DNA of 56,390 nt from Candidatus Uhrbacteria bacterium (GTDB lineage: Bacteria; Patescibacteriota; Patescibacteriia; GWA2-47-26): the NCBI GenBank assembly GCA_016187515.1, contig JACPJN010000005.1:1-56390 (forward strand), read 5' to 3'. Shown in pieces: positions 45,585-54,337 of the stretch; position 1 is the first letter of the stretch, and each line of letters opens with the position of its first letter. The notes under the pieces are model-generated. The model did no database searches. It was not told the origin of the DNA and saw only the letters and a program-made list of their open reading frames with translations. The position numbers and the translations under genes were made by a program.

Positions 45585-46160
45585 TTAGGCGCCGGTGAAA
45601 TTTCTGCCGAAAATACTGGTGTTTGAAATTACTCGCGCCTCTCCGCGGCGAACTTCGAGGTTGATGTGAATATTCTCGTCTCCCCAAAAAGATAGGACGC
45701 TCACGCCTTCCGCGACGGCTAGATCCTGCACCACCGTTTTTACCGGAGCATTGCCGTCTTCGTCGCGGACATTGTAAACGACGCGGAGCTCCGGCGCGGA
45801 GGGAAAGGCGTAGTAGGATTCTTCCCGATAGAGCAGCCCATCAATTAGATGATAGCGCAGATAAGTGAGGGTCTCCGGATCATGGCCATCGTGAAATTCT
45901 ATTTCCGTAGGCGGAGGCAAAAGGGGATCATCGGCGGTATCCGGAAGATTGGTGACCAGTTCTTCGGCTTGGCGCAGATCGCGAGTGATTCTTTCCAGCG
46001 CGATGCGCGCGTTTTGAACGGCCTCCGCGCGGTCGCCTCCGCTATTTAGCGCGACTCGCGTTAAAGAAAGAATGTGTAAAACTCCTAACAAAATTATCAA
46101 GCTCGCGGCAACCCCGGCGACCAGTTCAATCAAAGTAAAACCACGGCCCTTATGATTCAT
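45585..46160 (-). CDS. Type IV prepilin-like protein (PilW-like)
   Basis: GRGFTLIELVAGVAASLIILLGVLHI class III signal. Confidence 0.8.
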   Translation of the reverse strand: MNHKGRGFTLIELVAGVAASLIILLGVLHILSLTRVALNSGGDRAEAVQNARIALERITRDLRQAEELVTNLPDTADDPLLPPPTEIEFHDGHDPETLTYLRYHLIDGLLYREESYYAFPSAPELRVVYNVRDEDGNAPVKTVVQDLAVAEGVSVLSFWGDENIHINLEVRRGEARVISNTSIFGRNFTGA

Positions 46161-46536
46161 TGATGATCGTGGAGATTTCATATAAACGCGAACCAAAGGA
46201 GGTTCCGTAAAATACGCGGACATCAACGCGCTTAAGGCCTTGATTTACCGCGCTTGGCGCGAAAGTGTCAGGATCAATATAGCTTACCGCGGTTTCACGC
46301 TCAAAATTCGGACTGACCAGATGGCGCGCTTCAGCGACCCCCACGGCCACGGTTGCATAGGATTGATTAAGCAGGGCTTCCATCTGGTCCTGGGCAAGAT
46401 TGGCGGCATTCGTGATCGCCTCCGCGCGGCTGACCAGATTTAACGCGCGCGGAAAAATTTGCGCGCTGCCCATTACCAGAAATACCAGTAGCGCGATGGA
46501 GACGATCAGTTCAATAAGGGTAAATCCCTGCTTCAT
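46150..46536 (-). CDS. Type IV prepilin-like protein (PilV-like)
   Basis: MKQGFTLIELIVSIALLVFLVMGSAQIF. Confidence 0.8.
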   Translation of the reverse strand: MKQGFTLIELIVSIALLVFLVMGSAQIFPRALNLVSRAEAITNAANLAQDQMEALLNQSYATVAVGVAEARHLVSPNFERETAVSYIDPDTFAPSAVNQGLKRVDVRVFYGTSFGSRLYEISTIINES

Positions 46537-46650
46537 AAATTCCAAATTCCAAATTACAAACAAATCTCAAATCCCAAATACCAAACGTTTGTGATTTGTG
46601 ATTTGGAGCTTGGAATTTCCTTGTAATTTGGTGTTTGTGATTTGGAATTT
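46536..46650. repeat. AAATTCCAAATTACAAACAAATC... inverted tandem element
   Basis: Same family as 25826-25945. Confidence 0.8.
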
Positions 46651-47116
46651 ATTCGATTCTGACATATCCGGAAGGGCGAACGTTAATTAGCATCGTGGTT
46701 CCGCTTGCGTGTATCAGCGTAATTATCCCGGGCGTGGCAGTGGCCCCCAGCGTGTTGAATACTACGGTTGCCTCCGGAACGGTAATTTCCCCCAGCCGGA
46801 CCGTTTCGTTTATTCGGGCGTTTTTTATTATAATTTCCGGATCAGCAAGGCGGACTAGCGCGTAAGCTGAACCAGCCGGATTAAGGCGGAGTGCGTGAGC
46901 GGTTTGGGTTGAACTGGCCAGTTCCGAGGCGTAGCGCAGGTCCGCGGCCAAGGTCCGCGCTGCCGCCCTTGTGGCGAGCGTTGGTCCGGCGGCGCGCAAG
47001 GAAGCGGCGGCAACGGTCAAAAGCAGCGCCAGAATTCCAAAGGTGGTGAGGAATTCGACCAGAGTAAACCCTTTAGCCATCACATTGCGATAAAACCAAG
47101 TCATAGCGGATTTCAT
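46649..47116 (-). CDS. Type IV prepilin-like protein (GspH/FimT-like)
   Basis: MAKGFTLVEFLTTFGILALLLTVAAASL; alternative start at 47080. Confidence 0.8.
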   Translation of the reverse strand: MKSAMTWFYRNVMAKGFTLVEFLTTFGILALLLTVAAASLRAAGPTLATRAAARTLAADLRYASELASSTQTAHALRLNPAGSAYALVRLADPEIIIKNARINETVRLGEITVPEATVVFNTLGATATPGIITLIHASGTTMLINVRPSGYVRIE

Positions 47117-47119
47117 TCT

Positions 47120-48169
47120 CTAGATTTGCTCCAGTAAACTATACATCGGAAGCAGAATGGCCACCGCGATTCCGCCGACCCCGGCGCCCAGGATCAGAAT
47201 CAGCAAGGGCTCGATTATCGAGGATAAATTTTTTGTCATTTCATCCACGCTTTCTTCATAAAATCCGGCGACTTCTTCAAGCAGGTCGGTCAAAGTGCCG
47301 GATTCCTCGCCAATCTGGAGCATGGTAATCATGGTGGGAGGAAAAAGATTTTTGGTTTCCTTAAACGCGGCGGCCACCGCGACTCCTTGGCCGATTTTTT
47401 CCGCGGCGGCAATCGTGGCCAGCCGATATTGATCATTGCCCAGCACATCAGCCGTAATCTTTAGGGCGTCCACGACCAGGATGTCGGTGGAGAGCATGGT
47501 GGAAAAAGTGCGGGCAAAGCGGGCCAGATTGACTTTTTTTATCAATCCTCCCAAAATCGGCAAGCGCGTGAGCAGCCGGTCAAATTGTCTCTTTAGCGGG
47601 CCGCGAGCCAAATAGATTAAGAGCCAGAGGGATAGCGCCGCGGAAATGGCGAGGATAATCGCGGAGTTGGAGATAAAATGCGATAGCGCGATAAGCAGGC
47701 GCGTGGGCAAAGGAAGCTGGGCGTTAAATCCTTCAAAAAGCGGAATCAATTTGGGGATAACAAACACCATGATCACGGTCCCAATACCCGCCATCGCGAC
47801 CAGCACAAAAGCCGGGTAGGTAAGCGCGGATTTAACTCGCGAGCGCAGGTCGTAGTCCTTTTTCATCTGGACGTAAAGACGGCGAAGCGCGCCTTCAAGT
47901 TTGCCGCCTAATTCCCCGGCCCGGATCATGTTGATGAAGAGTTGTCCAAATACTTTGGGAAACTCCTCCAAACCCTTCGATAAGGCCTCTCCCTTTTTTA
48001 CGTTTTCAAGCAGGACCGCGAGGATGGTTTTAAAGCCCTTATGCTCGGTTTGTTCCGCCAGCGAGGAGAGCGCCCGGTCCAGCGGAATGGCGGCCTTGAG
48101 CATCACCGAGAGATGCTCAACAAAAAACATTTTTTCCTTAAATGGCACGCGCGGGGTAAAAATTTTCAT
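47120..48169 (-). CDS. pilC: PilC/GspF-like platform protein
   Basis: FVEHLSVMLKAAIPLDRALSSL, TMLQIGEESGTLTDLLEEVAGFYEESVDEMTKNLSSIIEPLLILILG. Confidence 0.92.
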   Translation of the reverse strand: MKIFTPRVPFKEKMFFVEHLSVMLKAAIPLDRALSSLAEQTEHKGFKTILAVLLENVKKGEALSKGLEEFPKVFGQLFINMIRAGELGGKLEGALRRLYVQMKKDYDLRSRVKSALTYPAFVLVAMAGIGTVIMVFVIPKLIPLFEGFNAQLPLPTRLLIALSHFISNSAIILAISAALSLWLLIYLARGPLKRQFDRLLTRLPILGGLIKKVNLARFARTFSTMLSTDILVVDALKITADVLGNDQYRLATIAAAEKIGQGVAVAAAFKETKNLFPPTMITMLQIGEESGTLTDLLEEVAGFYEESVDEMTKNLSSIIEPLLILILGAGVGGIAVAILLPMYSLLEQI

Positions 48170-48170
48170 A

Positions 48171-49880
48171 TCACTCTTTGGTAACCCGGATAATCTCGGA
48201 GATCGTGGTCAGGCCGCGTTTGGCTTTTATAAAAGCATCTTCCAGGAGCGAAATCATCCCCTGTTTGTTAGCGGATTTTTTTAGTTCATCAGCAGCGGCT
48301 CGGCGATAGATCAAGGAAGACAATTCCGGCGTAACCTCCAGCACTTCGTGAATCGCGACTCGGCCGCGATAGCCGATCTGGCCGCACATGGCACAGCCCG
48401 CCCCTTTGAAGAAACGCATTTCCGTAAGCGGGGTCTTGGCCTCACTGATCACTCCGGTTCGCTCTAAAGCGGCGGCAATCGCCTCCATATCAAAGAGCGC
48501 GCGCAGCTCGTCGGCCATTTCTTTAGGCAGCGTGTAACTTACCGTACAATGCGGGCAAATCCGGCGCACCAGACGCTGCGCGGTAATTAGCGCAGCGGTC
48601 TGGGCGATCAAAAATGGCGGCGCGCCCAGGTCGAATAATCTGGAAATCGCCGTAATGGCGTCGTTGGTGTGCAGCGTGGAGAGCACCAGGTGGCCGGTCA
48701 GCGCGGCATTGATCGCGATATCCGCGGTTTCCGCGTCTCGAATTTCTCCAACCATGATGATGTTGGGATCTTGGCGCAAAAGCGCGCGCAGACCAATGGC
48801 AAAGGTAAAACCAATCCGGGGATTGACTTGGCTTTGGTTAATGCCGGGGATGCGATATTCAATCGGGTCTTCGATAGTGGAGATATTTACCTGCGGTTTG
48901 TTGAGCGCGGCGAGAAAGGCATAGAGCGTGGTGGTTTTTCCCGAGCCGGTTGGCCCGGTGACTAAGATAATGCCGTGCGGTTTTTGGATATTGCGCGCAA
49001 CCAGTTTCAACTGGTCCGGCTCAAATCCCAGCTCATTGATACTCAACAGCCGCAGCCCTTCCTGTAAAATGCGCAGGACAATTTTTTCGCCGTCAAACAT
49101 GGGAAAAATTGAAACGCGGATGGATACTTTATAATTGGGAATTTGCACCTTAAAACGGCCGTCTTGCGGGATATTGTGCTCATCGATTTTAAGATTAGCC
49201 AAAATTTTAACGCGCGCCGCGATGGAGGGCTGAACTTCCTTGGGTAAGATCATGGCCTCGCGCAACATTCCATCAACGCGGAAGCGGACCAGCATTTCTT
49301 TCTCCCGCGGCTCGATATGGATATCGGAGGCGCCCTGCAGGATCGCGTGTTCAAGCAGGGTGTCAACAATCCGCACTACCGGGGCCTCCTTGGCGAGTTC
49401 CTCCACCGGTTTTTTGCTGGCTTTCGCAATCTCTTTAAACTCGGCTTCCAAGCTCTTCTTATATTGCTTAAGCGCGTCCTCACAGCTCTCCGGATCAGTG
49501 AGCGAAATTTCGAGCGCGAGTCCGAGTTTCTTTTCAATAAAATCCAGAATTTGCAGATCGTCCGGATTAAGCGCGGCGATCTTTACGGTTAAACCTTCTT
49601 TGGCATAGGGAATAATGCCGTGGGTCCTCGCGATGGGTTCGGGGATGAGATTAAGCACCGCGCTGGGAATAATGGTCCCCAAAAGTTCGATATAGGGGAG
49701 GTTGAAAAATTTGGCCGCGGCTTTGTAAAGCAGGGGCGGGTTGACCAGGCGTTTCTTAAAAATACACTGCTCCAGTGAAAGTCCTTTGCATTCCGCTTCT
49801 TCCTGGATTTTCGACAGGTCCTTTTTATTCAAAATACCGGCCTGGTCTAAAATGTCGGGGAGTTTTTGGATTGGCAGCAT
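48171..49880 (-). CDS. pilB: PilB/GspE-like assembly ATPase
   Basis: GIILVTGPTGSGKTTTLYAFL, STIEDPIEYRIPGINQSQVN, MVGEIRDAETADIAI, CxxC zinc motif. Confidence 0.95.
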   Translation of the reverse strand: MLPIQKLPDILDQAGILNKKDLSKIQEEAECKGLSLEQCIFKKRLVNPPLLYKAAAKFFNLPYIELLGTIIPSAVLNLIPEPIARTHGIIPYAKEGLTVKIAALNPDDLQILDFIEKKLGLALEISLTDPESCEDALKQYKKSLEAEFKEIAKASKKPVEELAKEAPVVRIVDTLLEHAILQGASDIHIEPREKEMLVRFRVDGMLREAMILPKEVQPSIAARVKILANLKIDEHNIPQDGRFKVQIPNYKVSIRVSIFPMFDGEKIVLRILQEGLRLLSINELGFEPDQLKLVARNIQKPHGIILVTGPTGSGKTTTLYAFLAALNKPQVNISTIEDPIEYRIPGINQSQVNPRIGFTFAIGLRALLRQDPNIIMVGEIRDAETADIAINAALTGHLVLSTLHTNDAITAISRLFDLGAPPFLIAQTAALITAQRLVRRICPHCTVSYTLPKEMADELRALFDMEAIAAALERTGVISEAKTPLTEMRFFKGAGCAMCGQIGYRGRVAIHEVLEVTPELSSLIYRRAAADELKKSANKQGMISLLEDAFIKAKRGLTTISEIIRVTKE

Positions 49881-50180
49881 ATAGAGTAACAAATAGCGCA
49901 CGAATGATAGACAAATGGCTCACGAATCGGGGACGAATGGCTCATCAATTTCTCCTCTCCTGCCCGAGGAATTTCTCCCCCTGTCCCGATTCTCGAGAAT
50001 CGAGGATCCTCGGCCGCAGCCGGGACCCGAGGGGGAGATTAAGAGGGGGTGGGAGGGAGGGGTGGCCGCAAAGTTCCTCCGCAAGTCCTATATTATACCA
50101 CATGCCAAAAGGTTTGACTAAATCCGCCAATATGTTAGGATGGAGGCAGCTGTAGAAGCAACCAATAAAGGGAGGTCGCC

Positions 50181-51041
50181 ATGCGTATCGGTTTCATTGG
50201 TCTTGGCATCATGGGAACTCACATGGTTCGGCATCTCATCCGTGCCGGCCATCAAGTCATGGTATGGAATCGTACCGCGTCAAAAGCCACCGCGCTTGAG
50301 GCAGAGGGTGTGGTGGTTGCCCGGTCGCCGCGCACGCTTGGGACGATGGTTGAAGTCGTAATCACCTGCGTGACGGACACGAGCGATGTGGAGGAGGTGC
50401 TGTTCGGAGCGCAAGGGGTTGCGGAGTGTGGGACAAACGGCCTTGTGGTCGTTGACATGAGCACGATTTCCGCGGGCGCGACGCGAACAATGGCGGCGCG
50501 GTTCAAGGAGCGCGGAATTGATATGCTCGACGCGCCGGTTTCCGGCGGAGAGCTTGGCGCAAAGAACGCGTCGCTCTCCATCATGGTTGGAGGGAAACGT
50601 GAAGTGCTCGAACGCGTCCGTCCCATCCTGGCCGTTCTTGGCAAGAGCATTGTGTATGTCGGAGAGCATGGTGCAGGGCAAACGGTAAAAGCCTGCAACC
50701 AGATTCTCTGTGCGGTGACGCTCGTGGGCGTGTGCGAAGCAATCGCGCTTGCGCGGAGGGCGGGCGTGGATCCCCAGAAGATGCTGGAGGTTACCAGGCA
50801 AGGCGCAGGAGGATCCTGGACGCTGGACCACCTTGGTCCGAAGATTCTTGCTGGTGATCTGTCTCCCGCGTTCATGGTGATGCTCATGCAAAAGGATCTG
50901 GGATTGGTTGTCGAGCTTGCCGACGAGGTGGACGCGACCATTCCCGGTACCATGCTTGCCCAATCACTCATGGCACAGCTTGTTTCGATGGGCCTTGAAC
51001 GGTTTGGAACACAGGCGCTCGTCAAGGCCTTTGAGGAATAG
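50181..51041 (+). CDS. NAD-binding 3-hydroxyisobutyrate dehydrogenase/tartronate semialdehyde reductase-like
   Basis: MRIGFIGLGIMGTHMVRHLIRAGHQVMVWNRT; LDAPVSGGELGAKNASLSIMVGG. Confidence 0.88.
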   Translation: MRIGFIGLGIMGTHMVRHLIRAGHQVMVWNRTASKATALEAEGVVVARSPRTLGTMVEVVITCVTDTSDVEEVLFGAQGVAECGTNGLVVVDMSTISAGATRTMAARFKERGIDMLDAPVSGGELGAKNASLSIMVGGKREVLERVRPILAVLGKSIVYVGEHGAGQTVKACNQILCAVTLVGVCEAIALARRAGVDPQKMLEVTRQGAGGSWTLDHLGPKILAGDLSPAFMVMLMQKDLGLVVELADEVDATIPGTMLAQSLMAQLVSMGLERFGTQALVKAFEE

Positions 51042-51045
51042 CTGA

Positions 51046-51104
51046 CCGCACGACGGGGATCAAGACGGCACACGCGTGCCCGCCTCCCCGTCGTTTTTTA
51101 TTTA
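51046..51104 (+). terminator. Terminator ACGACGGGG...CCCCGTCGT + T tract
   Basis: Hairpin after 50181 gene. Confidence 0.75.
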
Positions 51105-51196
51105 AGGGCATCGAAAAATTCCTCCTCCCTTGGTGGGAGGGGTAGGGGAGGGGGCGGGGGTGGTGCGTTGAAAAAAGTGGCTTATATTTTCGGACA

Positions 51197-51226
51197 AAAG
51201 TTACATAGTGTACACTATGTAACTTT
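51197..51226. repeat. 30-bp perfect palindrome AAAGTTACATAGTGTACACTATGTAACTTT
   Basis: Exact self-complementarity. Confidence 0.9.
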
Positions 51227-51237
51227 CCACTCAATCG

Positions 51238-51271
51238 CTAAACGGCTCGACCTGCCGGTCGAGCCGTTTAG
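51238..51271. repeat. 15-bp-stem hairpin CTAAACGGCTCGACC-TGCC-GGTCGAGCCGTTTAG
   Basis: Perfect stem, 4-nt loop. Confidence 0.9.
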
Positions 51272-51313
51272 TTTACTTGCAAAATACGGCAGTTGCGGTA
51301 CAATACCATTGCT

Positions 51314-53182
51314 ATGCCAGAACGCATTCCCCACAATAGCGAAGCACTCAAAGCGCGATTTCCCGAGGTTTATCAGGAGTTTTTTTCAAAATGCGCGTTG
51401 GTGTGTTCCGCGCCGCGGGCGGTAACCTGGGTGGGGGAACACACGGTTCGCTACGGCGGGCTGACCATGCGACAGTCGCTCCCGATGCGCACCTATGTTG
51501 GCATTACTCCGGTGAAGACCCCGCGCATAAAAGTGGTCAGTCATACAACTTACGATCCGCTCGTTGACGGCTTTCGTAACGATACGCTTCCACGGGAGGA
51601 GTACATTGACCCGCTAGAACATCACCTACTCACATTTTTGAAAGATGTGGGCGGATATAAATTTGATTCTGGATTTGACATTCATATCCTTACTGGACTG
51701 CCTTTTGAGCGAGCGATCGGCGCGGCTGGATCATTTTTGGCAGCGTTATTTAGCGCGCTTCTTTTGCATAATAAAGTTTTATCCGTAAAACATATTAAAC
51801 TTTGGGCGGATCGCACTGTCGCGGATCTTCAAAAAGATAAAGAATTAATGTTTGACGGAGTTTTACGGTTGATTTGGAAATGGGAAGGAATAATTTTTGA
51901 TAACCCAAGCGCCGCAAATCCGTTTTCCGCGTTGCTCCCTTCTCCAACCCCGATTATTTTTGCTGCCAAGCGTCCGCCAATGACAGAAACACTACAGGGT
52001 TTCCTGCCGGTTGAGCGCTTGGCGACCGGCATCACTTGGGTGGACAGCGCGCGCTGGTGGGGCGCGCGCACCAGCGAAGTATTCGGGAAACACGTTGGGT
52101 GGCCGCTACCTTTTGATTGGGGTGTAATTTCGGCTTCCGGGACCTGGCTACTGCGGGATGCGGTATTTTCAACCGCGAAGTTGAATAGCGAGCTTTTGCA
52201 TGCTACTCGCTTCGCAAAAAATATTTGCGATACTATTTTTAAAAATCTTACGCCGGAAGATTTACCCGATTTTTTAAGTCTTTGTCAGCAAGGGAATCAG
52301 CCGCAACTATGGCAAGAGTACATTAAGCCGCTTCATTTATTGTCCTTTCAAGCGTTTATGCGCTTTAAAAAAATCATTGAAAGCGGCCCTGCGCTTCCAG
52401 AAGCGCAGGCGTTATTTGAGGTACTGTATAAAGCACATTCCATGCTTTATATTTTGGGTTTTTCTTCACCGAGAGTTGAACAAATGGTTTACTGGCTTCG
52501 CACATTAGTTCACGAAAAAAGCGGTGGCGTGCAGATCGGAATTAAGTTAAACTCAACTTCCCAGCGAGGTAATCTGCTTTTCGCGATGCAGGCCTCGGTA
52601 GTGCGCGCATGGATGCCGGAGATTATTGCGGAGCTGCGCGCGAAAATTGACGATAAAATTACGCTTGACTACGCGTCCTGGATTGATGGCTATGATGAAG
52701 AAGGGGGAGTAAAGATTGAGCAGTGGCTTGAGGAAGGGATACACTCGCCGCTTTTAGCTTCTGATGCGGTGCGGGTTATCCTCTGGAATAAGAAAGGAGA
52801 ACAAAGGATCGAAACCTCCGCGCGGGAGGAGGTCTTGAAAAAGAAACACGATCTGCTTTTTGACTGCATTGTGCATCATGTGCGCGTGGCCGGCAAAGAA
52901 TGCACTTCCAAAGAGTTGCCTTCCCAAAAAGCCACGGTGGCCATTATGGACGCGCTTTTGAGCGCCGAAGGTCATCGCCTGCACAATCGCGCGCTTCCGG
53001 AATCCGGATATACCAAGTATCGCAATGAATTTCAAGGTAAGATTACCGGTCCGCTTGTGGCGCTTATTAAAAAACGCTTGAAAAAAGACCTCGCGCTCAA
53101 AGTCGAAGGCACGCTTACCGATTTTACCGTCTCCCTTGACCCGAAAGGATTTGATATTGCGGTGGTGAAGAAGTTGGGGTAG
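51314..53182 (+). CDS. Divergent GHMP-kinase-like protein with conserved C-terminal module, paralogue 1
   Basis: WVGEHTVRYGG (galactokinase-like GEHTDYNGG) and ERAIGAAGSFLAALFSALLL; C-terminus GKECTSKELPSQKATV... Confidence 0.6.
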   Translation: MPERIPHNSEALKARFPEVYQEFFSKCALVCSAPRAVTWVGEHTVRYGGLTMRQSLPMRTYVGITPVKTPRIKVVSHTTYDPLVDGFRNDTLPREEYIDPLEHHLLTFLKDVGGYKFDSGFDIHILTGLPFERAIGAAGSFLAALFSALLLHNKVLSVKHIKLWADRTVADLQKDKELMFDGVLRLIWKWEGIIFDNPSAANPFSALLPSPTPIIFAAKRPPMTETLQGFLPVERLATGITWVDSARWWGARTSEVFGKHVGWPLPFDWGVISASGTWLLRDAVFSTAKLNSELLHATRFAKNICDTIFKNLTPEDLPDFLSLCQQGNQPQLWQEYIKPLHLLSFQAFMRFKKIIESGPALPEAQALFEVLYKAHSMLYILGFSSPRVEQMVYWLRTLVHEKSGGVQIGIKLNSTSQRGNLLFAMQASVVRAWMPEIIAELRAKIDDKITLDYASWIDGYDEEGGVKIEQWLEEGIHSPLLASDAVRVILWNKKGEQRIETSAREEVLKKKHDLLFDCIVHHVRVAGKECTSKELPSQKATVAIMDALLSAEGHRLHNRALPESGYTKYRNEFQGKITGPLVALIKKRLKKDLALKVEGTLTDFTVSLDPKGFDIAVVKKLG

Positions 53183-53191
53183 ATTTGATTT

Positions 53192-54334
53192 ATGAAACTG
53201 GGTAGTTGTAAAGCAATATTTTTTGACATGAACGGCCTTTTGGTTAATAGTGAAGACTTATTGCCAAGGGCTGGGAAAGCTTTTTTTAGTGCGCATGGCG
53301 TGCGTTGGCATGATAGGTATCAGCAAGAGATTAAAGGAATGGCCGTTCAAGAATATGCGGTGATATGGAAGGTACGATTTGGCTTCCACGAGAGTATTTC
53401 GTATATTGTAAAGGAATTAAAGAGATTGGAGGAACAATTAGTGTATCGCAGTGGTCAGTTGAAATTGCTTCCCGGTGTGATAGATTTTCTTGACTGGGTT
53501 GCTGTACAGCCACTTCGGTGCGGTTTGGTGACTACAAGTTGGCGTGACGTTGCAGTGTTTGTTCTTCGGCGTTTTCATATTAGGCGTTATTTTGATGTTC
53601 TTGTAACATTAGAGGATCTCAACGGTGCTCATTCGAAACCGGCTCCTGATTCTTATCTTATAGCGGCTAACAAGCTGAAAATATCGCCCAAAGAGTGTGT
53701 AGTATTCGAAGATTCAGTGACTGGTGCGCGTGCGGCGAAAAGAGCTGGCATGGCATGTGTGGTGGTGAATAGTACCGCATCGCGACGAAAGTACCCCAAT
53801 GTAGGATTATTTGTTAGATCATTTAAGGACGCACGGGTATTTGATTTTGCGAGAAAGCAGCGTCAAGCTGCCGCGCTCTATTTGGGTCGGTTCCAACCAT
53901 TTCATCGCGGGCATCTTTGGTGTATCAAAAAAATTCTGGAGAATAATCAGAAATTGATTATCGGTCTGTTTAATGACCCATCAGACCATAGGAATATTTT
54001 TACTCTTTCCGAACGCCAAAAAATTATTACCACTGCTCTTCGCGCCGCGGGCATTGACCCCCAGCGATGGCGGTTTGTTGTGGTGGACCGAAGCAAAGCA
54101 GGATGGGCAACGCACTTGCACGAACAATACCCATTTGGTACGCTCTATGCGGGCAACCCTAATCTCAAGAAGCCTTTTCGCAATGTTTCTTGTGTTATTC
54201 GTCATCTTCCACGCAAAGCGAATGCATTTTCCGCTACTGAAATTAGAAAACGATCCAAGCGCGGAGAATCAATTAGTACCCTCGTCGTACCCGGGACGGT
54301 ATCTATGATTAATGCATTGTTTAAAGAAAAATAG
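53192..54334 (+). CDS. HAD-family phosphatase fused to NadM-like nucleotidyltransferase
   Basis: IFFDMNGLLVNSE ... KPAPDSYL ... VVFEDSVTGARAAKRAGM (HAD) and YLGRFQPFHRGHLWCIKKIL ... FSATEIRKR (HxGH nucleotidyltransferase). Confidence 0.8.
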   Translation: MKLGSCKAIFFDMNGLLVNSEDLLPRAGKAFFSAHGVRWHDRYQQEIKGMAVQEYAVIWKVRFGFHESISYIVKELKRLEEQLVYRSGQLKLLPGVIDFLDWVAVQPLRCGLVTTSWRDVAVFVLRRFHIRRYFDVLVTLEDLNGAHSKPAPDSYLIAANKLKISPKECVVFEDSVTGARAAKRAGMACVVVNSTASRRKYPNVGLFVRSFKDARVFDFARKQRQAAALYLGRFQPFHRGHLWCIKKILENNQKLIIGLFNDPSDHRNIFTLSERQKIITTALRAAGIDPQRWRFVVVDRSKAGWATHLHEQYPFGTLYAGNPNLKKPFRNVSCVIRHLPRKANAFSATEIRKRSKRGESISTLVVPGTVSMINALFKEK

Positions 54335-54337
54335 AGT

